Below, in pieces: positions 1 to 6,800 of a stretch of 64,000 nucleotides of DNA; position 1 is the stretch's first letter; each line of letters begins with the position of its first letter. The translations under genes and the position numbers were made by a program. The stretch is from NCBI RefSeq assembly GCF_001019715.1, contig NZ_BBXJ01000001.1:1178001-1242000 (forward strand), in the 5' to 3' direction. The notes below the pieces were generated by a model. It saw only the letters and a list, made by a program, of their open reading frames with translations. It searched no databases and was not told the origin of the DNA. Source of the DNA: Rodentibacter caecimuris (GTDB lineage Bacteria > Pseudomonadota > Gammaproteobacteria > Enterobacterales > Pasteurellaceae).

Positions 1-33
1 GATATTGTTCTTGTTCCAGCTGATGAGAAATAA
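1..33 (+). CDS. 3' end of an upstream phage gene (partial)
   Basis: Frame 1 reads ten residues ending in ADEK and a TAA stop at 31-33. The gene lies in the position where inoviruses encode a single-stranded DNA-binding or replication protein, but ten residues cannot identify it. The next start codon follows after three bases, so it belongs to the same transcription unit. Confidence 0.5.
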   Translation, partial: DIVLVPADEK

Positions 34-36
34 GAT

Positions 37-276
37 ATGGATTTATTATATTTGGTCTTTTCTGTTATTTTTCTATCTTTTTTTTATTGGTTTTTTGGGA
101 TTTGGTTAATAGGAAGTAGTTTTAAAGAACATATATATTTCTTTATTAGAGGCGTTAAAAGATTAAGGCGTGGAAAATTTGGTCAAAATGAAATGGTAGT
201 GCATTTTATCTTAACTATTTTTTTCTTTATTTTTTCTATATTTATAGTTGTATTTATTAGAAGTTCGGGATTTTGA
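37..276 (+). CDS. Small phage membrane protein, 79 aa
   Basis: This 79-residue protein has two strongly hydrophobic segments, at about residues 3-26 and 56-75, joined by a basic stretch (KRLRRGK) expected to face the cytoplasm. It lies between the end of an upstream gene and another tiny membrane gene in the early or structural part of the phage. I do not recognise the family. Inoviruses commonly carry one to three such small inner-membrane proteins upstream of the major coat gene, some of them minor coat proteins, so a virion or assembly role is plausible but inferred. Confidence 0.65.
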   Translation: MDLLYLVFSVIFLSFFYWFFGIWLIGSSFKEHIYFFIRGVKRLRRGKFGQNEMVVHFILTIFFFIFSIFIVVFIRSSGF

Positions 277-279
277 ATA

Positions 280-369
280 ATGCGAGAATTTATTCAAATG
301 ATTGGTGCAAGTTTTATTGGCTGTAGCCTTGCCCTAACAATTTTTTATTTATTGGTATTTCATTTATGA
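280..369 (+). CDS. Tiny phage membrane protein, 29 aa
   Basis: This 29-codon frame starts at ATG 280, three bases after the preceding stop, and ends at TGA 367-369, overlapping the next ATG by four bases (ATGA). The product is a short polar head followed by one membrane segment (from about ASFIGCSLAL to the end). Its size, single membrane span and tight coupling on both sides resemble inovirus minor coat proteins of the pVII/pIX class, but there is no sequence-level recognition. Confidence 0.55.
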   Translation: MREFIQMIGASFIGCSLALTIFYLLVFHL

Positions 370-626
370 CCAATGAAATAGAGATTACAACCAAATTCTG
401 TCATCCCTATATGAATTTCGGGGGAGAAGATGGCTGTAGTGATGTAGTTTTGAAAGTTCCACAATCCGAGGCGGTCAAACTTCAAATTGTGGAGCATTCA
501 AAGGGCGAAACAGTAGGAATTGAGTATTATCCTGAATTCTTTGCTGTTTCATTTTCAATCACTTTGCTTTTTTGGCTTGTTGCTAAATTCGGTTGGATGA
601 TTATAGAAACAATCAAAAGAGCATAG
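366..626 (+). CDS. Small phage protein with C-terminal membrane anchor, 86 aa
   Basis: The first 55 residues are polar with two cysteines (C12 and C24), followed by one membrane segment at about residues 58-78 and a short basic tail (ETIKRA). The start overlaps the previous stop by four bases, so translation is probably coupled. It directly precedes the major coat gene (18-base gap with AGAAGGA-like ribosome site for the coat gene). Function unknown; a minor virion or accessory membrane protein is the likely class. Confidence 0.6.
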   Translation: MTNEIEITTKFCHPYMNFGGEDGCSDVVLKVPQSEAVKLQIVEHSKGETVGIEYYPEFFAVSFSITLLFWLVAKFGWMIIETIKRA

Positions 627-644
627 TTAAAGAAGGAAAACATT

Positions 645-878
645 ATGTTGAAATTTTTGAAAAAGACAAGTGGAAAAGTTGCTGTTGCAACAGCTGGTTT
701 ATTAGCCTCTACAATGTCATTGGCTGAAACACAAGCAGTTGATTACACGGCTTTAACCTCCAAAATTGACTTCAGCGGAGCAATTACGGCGGTATTAGGT
801 GTAATTGCCTTAGTTGTTGGAGCATTAGTCGCTTGGAAAGGTGGGCAATGGATTGTAAAAGCGGTGCGTTCTGCTTAA
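645..878 (+). CDS. Major coat protein (pVIII-like) precursor
   Basis: A 77-residue precursor. It has a basic N-terminus (LKFLKKTSGK), a hydrophobic signal segment, and a cleavage site likely after SLA at about residue 27. The mature part has an acidic N-terminal half (ETQAVD, KIDF), a membrane span at about 48-66 and a basic C-terminus (KGGQWIVKAVRSA). This acidic-hydrophobic-basic plan is the diagnostic layout of filamentous phage major coats, where the basic tail contacts the DNA. A terminator hairpin follows directly, as after gene VIII of Ff phages, which would allow high-level expression of this gene relative to those downstream. Confidence 0.88.
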   Translation: MLKFLKKTSGKVAVATAGLLASTMSLAETQAVDYTALTSKIDFSGAITAVLGVIALVVGALVAWKGGQWIVKAVRSA

Positions 879-884
879 TCAATA

Positions 885-909
885 GAGGGGGACATGAATC
901 CCCTTTTTC
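885..909 (+). terminator. Terminator directly after the major coat gene
   Basis: GGGGA (888-892) pairs with TCCCC (899-903) around a six-base loop, extended by three weaker pairs, and is followed by a run of five T. It lies seven bases after the coat stop codon. The ATG at 894 sits inside the loop, which argues against its use as the start of the adsorption gene. Confidence 0.65.
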
Positions 910-921
910 TTAGGAGGTATT

Positions 922-996
922 ATGACGTGGCAAATTGTCTTTTTTGTATGGGGGTTATTATGCGCTTGGGCGGTCATTCGTGGTATAGACGGTTAA
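922..996 (+). CDS. 24-residue minor coat protein candidate (pVII/pIX-like)
   Basis: A short frame from ATG 922 to TAA 994-996 encodes 24 residues, almost entirely one membrane segment (from WQIVFF to AVIRG). It is preceded by AGGAGG at 912-917, the best ribosome-binding site in the phage block, four bases from the start. Inoviruses place one or two such 30-residue hydrophobic minor coat genes between the major coat and the adsorption gene, so the position fits pVII/pIX. It overlaps the start of the adsorption gene in another frame by 37 bases. Confidence 0.6.
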   Translation: MTWQIVFFVWGLLCAWAVIRGIDG

Positions 997-2543
997 TAAT
1001 TTGTTTCATTATCTCGCAATTTTTACATGTACAAGTTGCACACTCATTTGCACCTATTCTAGGAAGAGCGGTTTTAACAAGGGTTTTAGGGAATGTTGTT
1101 GCTCGGAGAGCTGCTGTTAGTGTTGCAGCTAATGATGCTTCAATCGTTGCATTACGCACAATGCAAACATATAGAGCATTAGGTACGGTAGCCGCAAATG
1201 ATGCCCGATTCGCTTTAACTGCTAAGTCAACCTTACGGCATGTGAAAGATATTTCGTGGGTTTCACTCGCATTGAATAGTGGGGTAATTACTTTATCCGA
1301 TTTAAATGTTGAGGGAAATGATAAAGTGTCTGTTACTTTTGAACCTAGTGCAGTTAAGTTAGCTGATGGGCGTTATGCAATTCAAGTTAATGGGGAAACA
1401 AAAATTGTTAATGCGAACCCAAGTAAAAATGATCCTGTGATTTATCAATATTCTAAAGAGAAAAAACAAATTCCAGATGAATTAAGTGAAGTTTATAAAT
1501 CAGATACATTAGATAATCGCTATAAATATTTTGATGAGTTAAGAACAGGGGAGTATGCCCAATCAAATTCACTTGAAAAATTATCTGAATATATATCTCA
1601 AGAAGAATGGGGAGGAAAAGGGGAAGAAAGTTATCTTAGCGTTAATATTGATGGAAAAGAACACCAATATTTGTATTCTAAAACAACTGTAGAAAATCGT
1701 TATTTAAGACATCAACAAATCGGCGATAGAATTCATCCCACAGTGCGGCAAACTTTTACCGAGAAGCAATTAAGATATGATTTTAATCCCATGCTTTCCG
1801 GATATACCGGAGAGAATACAGTTTATTCTTTTAACCCACCTAAAGAAAGTGATTATCAGATTTCTACACGCACAACAACCGTGAGCTATATCAATTTTGA
1901 AATCAATCCAAATTGGGTTGGGGATAATATTCAAACAACACCACAAGAACAACAATTAGGCTCAATCGCTGATTTGGATTTGGGATTATATACTCAGCCA
2001 TTGACAGCGACGCAACTCGCTCAATTATTTAATGCTTTGATGATGTCGGCTGCTTCTCAAGCTGATTATGAAGGCATTCCATTTACTTCTACAAACCCAG
2101 TTACAGCAAGTGAAGTCAATGCGGTTTTAACAGAGCTAGGCATTAGCCCGACTTATGCTGATTTATTTGCTAAAGCTGGAACAGGCGATAAATTAGAATT
2201 TGATTACAATGTATCACCATCACCTAATCCAGCTCCAAATCCTCGCCCTAATGACGGCAAATTTGATGAAGATATTGATATGTCAGAATTAGAGTATCCC
2301 GAATTAGAATCACCGACAGCACGACAAATTCTAGAACCATTAAAACAATTTTTCCCTGAATTCCAAAAATTACATATTCAAGAAAAAGGGGCTAGTTGTC
2401 CGACATGGTCATTTGATGCATTAAATCGGACCTATACGATAGATGGACATTGTATATTGTTGGAGAAATACCGTAATTTGTTTTCATCAGTATTTATGCT
2501 GATTTGGTCAATTATTGCGGTTAGACGGTTATTAAGTGCATAG
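960..2543 (+). CDS. Phage adsorption protein, TspB/pIII-like
   Basis: A 527-residue protein when started at ATG 960. It has a signal peptide of about 30 residues (RLIICFIISQFLHV then AHSFA), a long polar region, a proline-rich linker at about residues 418-428 (SPSPNPAPNPRPND) and a C-terminal domain with two cysteines (ASCPTWSF, DGHC) followed by a membrane anchor and RRLLSA. The CPTWSF / DGHC / anchor ending is the pattern I know from TspB-type proteins of Neisseria filamentous phages, which correspond to pIII. By family, it would sit at one virion tip, bind the host receptor and release the particle. An open frame reaches back to 894 but that start lies in a terminator loop; 960 has GGGGG five bases upstream. 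Confidence 0.75.
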   Translation: MRLGGHSWYRRLIICFIISQFLHVQVAHSFAPILGRAVLTRVLGNVVARRAAVSVAANDASIVALRTMQTYRALGTVAANDARFALTAKSTLRHVKDISWVSLALNSGVITLSDLNVEGNDKVSVTFEPSAVKLADGRYAIQVNGETKIVNANPSKNDPVIYQYSKEKKQIPDELSEVYKSDTLDNRYKYFDELRTGEYAQSNSLEKLSEYISQEEWGGKGEESYLSVNIDGKEHQYLYSKTTVENRYLRHQQIGDRIHPTVRQTFTEKQLRYDFNPMLSGYTGENTVYSFNPPKESDYQISTRTTTVSYINFEINPNWVGDNIQTTPQEQQLGSIADLDLGLYTQPLTATQLAQLFNALMMSAASQADYEGIPFTSTNPVTASEVNAVLTELGISPTYADLFAKAGTGDKLEFDYNVSPSPNPAPNPRPNDGKFDEDIDMSELEYPELESPTARQILEPLKQFFPEFQKLHIQEKGASCPTWSFDALNRTYTIDGHCILLEKYRNLFSSVFMLIWSIIAVRRLLSA

Positions 2544-2552
2544 GAGAAGAAT

Positions 2553-2849
2553 ATGGGAAGTCTTATTTTACGTTTGTTAAGTGGGTTATTAGGCTTTGTA
2601 TTTAAAGGTGTTGTTGGTAAGTTTTTTGTATTTTTTGCGTTATTTTATGTAACGACAGAATTTGTACCGGAAATTATTAATTTATTTGTTCCACAGGAAT
2701 TAAACGTTAATTTTCAAACACTATTTAATTATTTGCCTAATGATGTTTGGTATTTCTTAGAATTATTCAAAGTGCCTTTTGGCATATCGTTATATCTATC
2801 CGCTATGGTTGCTCGTTTCATTATTAGACGTATCCCAATAATAGGCTAG
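2553..2849 (+). CDS. Minor capsid protein pVI-like (DUF2523 type)
   Basis: A 98-residue hydrophobic protein with membrane segments at about residues 5-35 and 75-92, a central LPNDVWYFLELFKVPFG segment and a basic RFIIRRIP ending. This LP..V.Y.L..F plus C-terminal RF.IRR.P pattern is typical of the DUF2523 inovirus family that occupies the pVI position. It lies nine bases after the adsorption gene and eight before the Zot gene. In Ff phages pVI partners pIII at the tip that leaves the cell last. Assignment rests on pattern and position. Confidence 0.75.
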   Translation: MGSLILRLLSGLLGFVFKGVVGKFFVFFALFYVTTEFVPEIINLFVPQELNVNFQTLFNYLPNDVWYFLELFKVPFGISLYLSAMVARFIIRRIPIIG

Positions 2850-2857
2850 GGGGATAT

Positions 2858-3886
2858 ATGGCAATTTTAGCATATGTCGGTATTCCGGGGAGTGGCAAGT
2901 CTTATGAAGTGGTAAGTTCGGTTATTCTGGAGCATTTTAGAAAAGGTCGCCGTATTGTCAGTAATATTGAAGGGGTAACACAGGAAAAACTGACGCATTA
3001 CTGTATTAAAAAAGGTGATAAAGAGAGTAATTTGGGTGAATTTATCAGTGTAACGGACGAAATTTGTCAACAACCTGACTTTTTCCCTTACAAAGGGGCA
3101 ACTGAAACGGTTTGTAGGGCTGGTGATTTAATTTGCCTTGATGAAGTTTGGCGTATTTTTCCTAGCGATAAAATTCACGAAAATCACCGCTCTTTTTTGG
3201 CTGAACATCGACATTTTACTCATGAAAAAACAGGTGAGTGCTGTGATTTGGTTGTCATCAACCAATCTATTTCTCAATTACCTCGATTTATTAAAGATCG
3301 TATTGAAATGACTTATCAAATGTCAAAACTGACTGCATTAGGTATGTCAAATCGCTATCGGGTTGATATTTTTACAGGTGCGAAGACCACAAAAACGAAT
3401 AAAACGCTTCAACTACAACGTAAATATGATAAAGAGATTTTTCACTTGTACAAAAGTTATGATGGTGAAAATGGGAAAGAAAATGTCGTTGATGGTCGAG
3501 GCAATATTCTAAAATCCTTTCAGTTCAAAGCAATGATTGCCCTTGTTCTTATATTATTTATTGTTGGTATTTATGCGTTTAAATCTTTTTTCCCAAGTGA
3601 ACAAGAATCTTCATCTAAAGTATTAATACCACCGAGACAGGAAGAAAAATTGGTGACTTCACTTCAGGAAAGAAAACCCTTTTCATCGCCTACTCAACTC
3701 AAATTATCAGATAAATGGCGAATAACAGGAGAATTAACCAAGAATGGCAATGCTTTTGTTATTCTTGTCGATAATCAAGGAAATCTACGGTTAGAACCTC
3801 GAAGTCAATTTCAGTTTAGCGGTCGAATGTTGCAAGGAGAAATTGATAATCAAATAGTTAATTATTATTCGGGAGTAGAAAAATGA
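2858..3886 (+). CDS. zot: Zot/pI-type phage assembly ATPase
   Basis: 342 residues. A Walker A loop (GIPGSGKS, residues 8-15) and a Walker B (LICLDEVW, D95 E96) define the Zot/pI nucleotide-binding domain. A single membrane span at about 224-244 divides the cytoplasmic ATPase from a periplasmic C-terminal domain. In inoviruses this inner-membrane protein drives extrusion by coupling ATP hydrolysis to coat assembly and docks to the outer-membrane secretin. Here the secretin gene overlaps the stop by four bases. The name zonular occludens toxin comes from the Vibrio CTX phage; no toxin activity is implied here. Confidence 0.92.
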   Translation: MAILAYVGIPGSGKSYEVVSSVILEHFRKGRRIVSNIEGVTQEKLTHYCIKKGDKESNLGEFISVTDEICQQPDFFPYKGATETVCRAGDLICLDEVWRIFPSDKIHENHRSFLAEHRHFTHEKTGECCDLVVINQSISQLPRFIKDRIEMTYQMSKLTALGMSNRYRVDIFTGAKTTKTNKTLQLQRKYDKEIFHLYKSYDGENGKENVVDGRGNILKSFQFKAMIALVLILFIVGIYAFKSFFPSEQESSSKVLIPPRQEEKLVTSLQERKPFSSPTQLKLSDKWRITGELTKNGNAFVILVDNQGNLRLEPRSQFQFSGRMLQGEIDNQIVNYYSGVEK

Positions 3887-5007
3887 AAAAATATTTATGG
3901 GCAATGTTGCTATTATCCTTTGGTATTTCTGCAAAAAATGTAGATTTTAAATTGGAAGCTGTCCCATTACCTAAGGCAATATCAATGATTTATGATGAAG
4001 TATTGGAAAAGCCTTATATGCTTGACCCTAAATTAGCTGGGGATACAAGATTAATTAGCTTTCATACTACTGAAAAACAGGATTTTAATCAGTTCATTGA
4101 ACGCTATTTTGACAATATAAATATCAAGGTGTACGAGAAAAAAGGCGTGGTTTATATTGCTCACGTTGAACCAAAGCCAGCCAAAGTTATTAAAAAGAGC
4201 TTTGTCTATAATCCCATTCACCGTGATACTGAATACCTTGCTCAATTTGTTCAAGGAGATGGGGCAGTTTCAGCCAGTGGCGATAAACTTGTCTTTTACG
4301 GCACAAATGAAGAGATAGCGAGAGCAAAAAGTGTATTAAAATCGGTTGATACAAAGTCTAAAGAGGTTGTTGTAACAGGTTATGTCTTTGAAGTACAAGA
4401 TATTGAAAAAGAGGGAAGCGGCATTAACTTATTGGCGAAATTGTTATCGGGTAAACTTGGTATTAACATTGGCTATAAACAAAACTATGAAAATTTTATC
4501 ACTGTCAATGCCGGTAATTTAGATGCAATGATAGAGTTATTTCGTACAGATAGCCGTTTTCAAGTAGTGAGTAGTCCAACTTTAAGAGTTAAATCAGGTT
4601 CAAAAGGAAATTTCTCTGTGGGGTCTGATGTACCCGTTTTATCTAATCTTACTTATCAAGATGGAAGACCTATTCAAGCCATAGAATACCGTTCTTCTGG
4701 TGTTATCTTTGATATTCAACCAACCATCAAGAATCAAGCCATTGATTTGAAAATTCAGCAACAACTATCAAATTTTGTTAAAACTGATACAGGCGTCAAT
4801 CAATCTCCGACCTTGATAAAACGAGATATTATTACCGATGTTACAGTAAAAAATGGTGATGTTATTGTTCTCGGCGGACTTGCTGAAAATAAACTAACAG
4901 AGGGGGAGACAGGATTTTCATTTCTGCCAAAAGGTTGGCTAACAGGGAAGTCGAAATCAAATACAAAGACAGATATTATTGTTCTTTTGCAGGTGAAAGA
5001 GTTATAA
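3883..5007 (+). CDS. Phage-encoded secretin (pIV-like)
   Basis: 374 residues with a signal peptide (KKYLWAMLLLSFGISA), a short N-terminal domain of the STN/N0 type, a NolW-like repeat at about 105-160, and a C-terminal secretin domain (VPVLSNLTYQDG, EYRSSGVIFDIQPTI, NGDVIVLGGL, then TDIIVLLQV). Secretins form the outer-membrane gate through which the filament leaves. Many Neisseria and Vibrio filamentous phages lack this gene and borrow a host secretin, so carrying one is notable. It starts four bases inside the end of the ATPase gene and is much shorter than host PilQ/GspD, as expected for pIV. Confidence 0.9.
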   Translation: MKKYLWAMLLLSFGISAKNVDFKLEAVPLPKAISMIYDEVLEKPYMLDPKLAGDTRLISFHTTEKQDFNQFIERYFDNINIKVYEKKGVVYIAHVEPKPAKVIKKSFVYNPIHRDTEYLAQFVQGDGAVSASGDKLVFYGTNEEIARAKSVLKSVDTKSKEVVVTGYVFEVQDIEKEGSGINLLAKLLSGKLGINIGYKQNYENFITVNAGNLDAMIELFRTDSRFQVVSSPTLRVKSGSKGNFSVGSDVPVLSNLTYQDGRPIQAIEYRSSGVIFDIQPTIKNQAIDLKIQQQLSNFVKTDTGVNQSPTLIKRDIITDVTVKNGDVIVLGGLAENKLTEGETGFSFLPKGWLTGKSKSNTKTDIIVLLQVKEL

Positions 5008-5048
5008 ACTATAATTTTAGCCGCTAAAATTCATAAAGGAGAAATATA

Positions 5049-5270
5049 ATGAATAAAGTTTTACCTACTTTCGCTTTAGTTTTTGGTGTTGTTGCTTGTT
5101 CAGAACCAGTAAAAACAAAAGCCTATTATTCAAAAAACTTAGATGAAGCCCGTAAAGTTGTAGAAGTCTGTAAAAATAAGGATACAATGACTGCTACTGA
5201 AAAGGAAAATTGCCAAAATGCAGCTAGCGCAATGTTGTGGGCTCCTAGTAATTCAGGGCTAAGACCGTAG
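5049..5270 (+). CDS. EexN-like exclusion lipoprotein on the prophage
   Basis: 73 residues. A signal peptide ends in a lipobox (GVVAC, C17). The mature part reads AYYSKNLDEARKVVEVCKNK then KENCQNAASA. The YY..N..EA....C plus ENC.NA..A arrangement, with two conserved cysteines, is the signature of EexN-family entry-exclusion lipoproteins known from conjugative plasmids such as pKM101. There the protein blocks redundant transfer into cells that already carry the plasmid. On a phage the natural inference is superinfection exclusion at the envelope. It has its own ribosome site (AAAGGAG) and is closed by a strong terminator. Confidence 0.7.
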   Translation: MNKVLPTFALVFGVVACSEPVKTKAYYSKNLDEARKVVEVCKNKDTMTATEKENCQNAASAMLWAPSNSGLRP

Positions 5271-5300
5271 AAAGATACAACGTAACTTTTATGGAAAGTT

Positions 5301-5335
5301 AAAAAATAATCTAAACTTGCTTTAGATTATTTTTT
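5301..5335 (+). terminator. Strong terminator after the lipoprotein gene
   Basis: A perfect 15-base inverted repeat (5301-5315 and 5321-5335) with a five-base loop CTTGC; the right arm ends in a T tract. It closes the phage late operon. The A tract of the left arm means it could also work on the other strand. Confidence 0.9.
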
Positions 5336-5375
5336 GACTTCAGCAACTGGAGCGAAGCGAAAGGCGGTAGTAAAA

Positions 5376-5726
5376 ATGAAAGCATATAACAGCGAGTATT
5401 TCTATGATCCAATGAGGGCTTTTTATGACAGCGGAGCCGATTATCTTACGGTAACGAAGCATAGGTTAGTCGTTATTGCTAAAAATGCCTATGCAACATT
5501 ATTCAAAATATCTTGCGGTGATTATGGAAATTGTCCAATAGCAACCGAGCAAATAGAGCAAGATATGACGGATTTAAATGTATTTTGTAGATTATTTGAA
5601 AATGCAAAAGAATTTCCATTAGACAAAAACCATGTCAAATATAGCTATGAATTAGACTATGATGAGCAGATTAAAGAATTGGATAAAATTTTACTAAAAT
5701 ATGTAGAATTTTTGAGTTCTAAGTAG
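5376..5726 (+). CDS. Unknown phage-cargo protein, 116 aa
   Basis: 116 residues from ATG 5376. The frame is open back to TTG 5334, but that start lies inside the preceding terminator, so 5376 is preferred. The protein is soluble, without signal peptide or membrane span, with an acidic, helical C-terminal half (YSYELDYDEQIKELDKILLKYVEFL) and four cysteines counted over residues 50-75 and beyond. I do not recognise it. It lies outside the structural operon, between two terminator-like hairpins and next to the attachment site, the usual place for inovirus cargo or immunity genes. Confidence 0.6.
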   Translation: MKAYNSEYFYDPMRAFYDSGADYLTVTKHRLVVIAKNAYATLFKISCGDYGNCPIATEQIEQDMTDLNVFCRLFENAKEFPLDKNHVKYSYELDYDEQIKELDKILLKYVEFLSSK

Positions 5727-5740
5727 AATTTTAAAAAGTC

Positions 5741-5789
5741 ATAAAAAAAGCTACGCCCGCAGCTATGGCGAGGACGTGGCTTTTTTTAT
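5741..5789 (+). terminator. Long hairpin at the phage right end (terminator or origin structure)
   Basis: About 18 base pairs (5741-5758 against 5772-5789, with one G-U pair and one mismatch) around a 13-base loop, flanked by A and T tracts, so it can terminate in either direction. Intergenic hairpins of this kind in filamentous phages may also be packaging signals or strand origins; the sequence alone does not decide. Confidence 0.6.
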
Positions 5790-5984
5790 GGCTTGTTACT
5801 TACTGTTTTTTCTCAAAACGCTTTACAACGCCCTGACATTTCATTTCAACTGTTCAATAAAACACCTCAAAAATCCGTCACAACGCTTAAAAATCACTTT
5901 ATTTGTCCTGTTTAACTAGTATTTGTGACTTGTGTATAACTCTGTGATTTATTTAATCCGTAGTTTTCGCTCACCTTATCACTA

Positions 5985-6012
5985 ATTTCGCATAATGTAT
6001 ATTATGTTAAAT
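5985..6012 (+). other. dif: dif site / prophage attachment junction (attR candidate)
   Basis: The 28 bases read ATTTCGCATAA (XerC arm), TGTATA (centre) and TTATGTTAAAT (XerD arm). The centre, the XerD arm and the inner seven bases of the XerC arm (CGCATAA) match the Escherichia coli dif site as I know it. It marks the chromosome dimer resolution point in the replication terminus. Because phage genes lie immediately to its left and ordinary chromosomal genes to its right, it is also the likely junction left by XerC/XerD-mediated integration. Bases 5790-5984 and 6013-6118 on either side hold no gene that I can see. Confidence 0.92.
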
Positions 6013-6118
6013 TTAATGTGGAATGAAGTAACTTTTTAAACGCTATCTTTATCTATGCTCTTTAATTCTGCCGACAGAATTGAAAAATTTAATTTCAAGC
6101 TATTTAGGGGTATTAAAG

Positions 6119-6171
6119 TTGACATAGTTTTTATTGCTGCAAAATCAATAATTAAATGAGAATAATTTACT
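6119..6171 (+). promoter_or_regulatory. Candidate ferritin promoter with Fur-box-like sequence
   Basis: TTGACA at 6119-6124 is a good -35 element, but the sequence 16-18 bases on is only a weak -10. TGAGAAT-A-ATTTACT at 6157-6171 resembles a 7-1-7 Fur operator. Both lie in the 285-base space between dif and the first ferritin gene. Iron control of ferritin is expected, but these assignments are tentative. Confidence 0.3.
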
Positions 6172-6297
6172 TTGTTTTTAACCTTTAAAATTAATAAGTT
6201 ACAATCATATGGTAAAAAAATATCTTGAAAATTCTCATTTATCTATCTAGAATGTCCTAGTTCATTATTTATTGATCAAAACGGAAAGGAGTTAGTT

Positions 6298-6783
6298 ATG
6301 CTGAATCAAGCAATTACAGATAGATTAAACGAACAAATTAACTTAGAGTTTTACTCTTCCAATGTTTATCTACAAATGAGTGCATGGTGTTCAAAACATG
6401 GTTATGAAGGTGCTGCAGCCTTTTTACTTCGTCATGCAGACGAAGAGCTAGAACATATGCACAAATTATTCCAGTATGTAAGTGAGACCAGCGGTATGCC
6501 GCTTTTGGGTAAAATTGAAGCGCCGAAAAATGATTATTCCTCATTAAAGGAAGTATTCGAAATTACGTTGGAGCACGAAAAACTTGTCACTTCAAAAATT
6601 AATGAATTAGTTGAGGTAACTTTTGCAAATAAAGACTACTCTACATTTAATTTCTTGCAATGGTATGTGGCTGAACAACATGAAGAAGAAAAATTATTCA
6701 ATAGTATTATTGATAAATTTAATTTAGTCGGGGAAGATGGCCGTGGTTTATATTTCGTCGATCGTGATTTGGCAACTTTATAA
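6298..6783 (+). CDS. ftnA: Ferritin subunit 1
   Basis: 161 residues, the length of Escherichia coli FtnA. The ferroxidase-centre residues fall at the same numbers: E17, E50, H53, E94 and Q127, with E129/E130 following. The protein oxidises Fe(II) and stores it as a mineral core inside a 24-subunit shell in the cytoplasm. No haem-binding methionine pattern of bacterioferritin is apparent. AAAGGAG lies just upstream of the start. It is followed after 17 bases by a second ferritin, an arrangement also found in Haemophilus influenzae; the two products probably co-assemble. Confidence 0.95.
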   Translation: MLNQAITDRLNEQINLEFYSSNVYLQMSAWCSKHGYEGAAAFLLRHADEELEHMHKLFQYVSETSGMPLLGKIEAPKNDYSSLKEVFEITLEHEKLVTSKINELVEVTFANKDYSTFNFLQWYVAEQHEEEKLFNSIIDKFNLVGEDGRGLYFVDRDLATL

Positions 6784-6800
6784 TAGATAGGAGATATAAA

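Larger units (their letters stand above)
1..5984 (+). mobile_element. Right-hand part of a filamentous (inovirus-type) prophage
   Basis: Eleven same-strand genes in the order typical of inoviruses: small membrane proteins, a major coat protein with signal peptide, a tiny minor coat candidate, a large adsorption protein, a pVI-like protein, a Zot/pI ATPase and a secretin, followed by an exclusion-type lipoprotein and an unknown gene. Replication genes and the left end lie outside the window. The block ends at a dif site, contains no uptake signal core (none seen in 1-6000 against at least 45 in the rest), and is very AT-rich, all consistent with a recently acquired element. No integrase gene is visible, which fits XerC/XerD-dependent integration. 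The exact right boundary within 5790-5985 is inferred. Confidence 0.88.

Noticed and set aside
894-959. ATG 894 as start of the phage adsorption gene
   Set aside because: It lies in the loop of the coat-gene terminator and would place a non-signal segment before the clear signal peptide; ATG 960 gives a proper signal sequence.
5334-5375. TTG 5334 as start of the unknown phage gene
   Set aside because: The codon lies within the T tract of a strong terminator; the ATG at 5376 is more credible.
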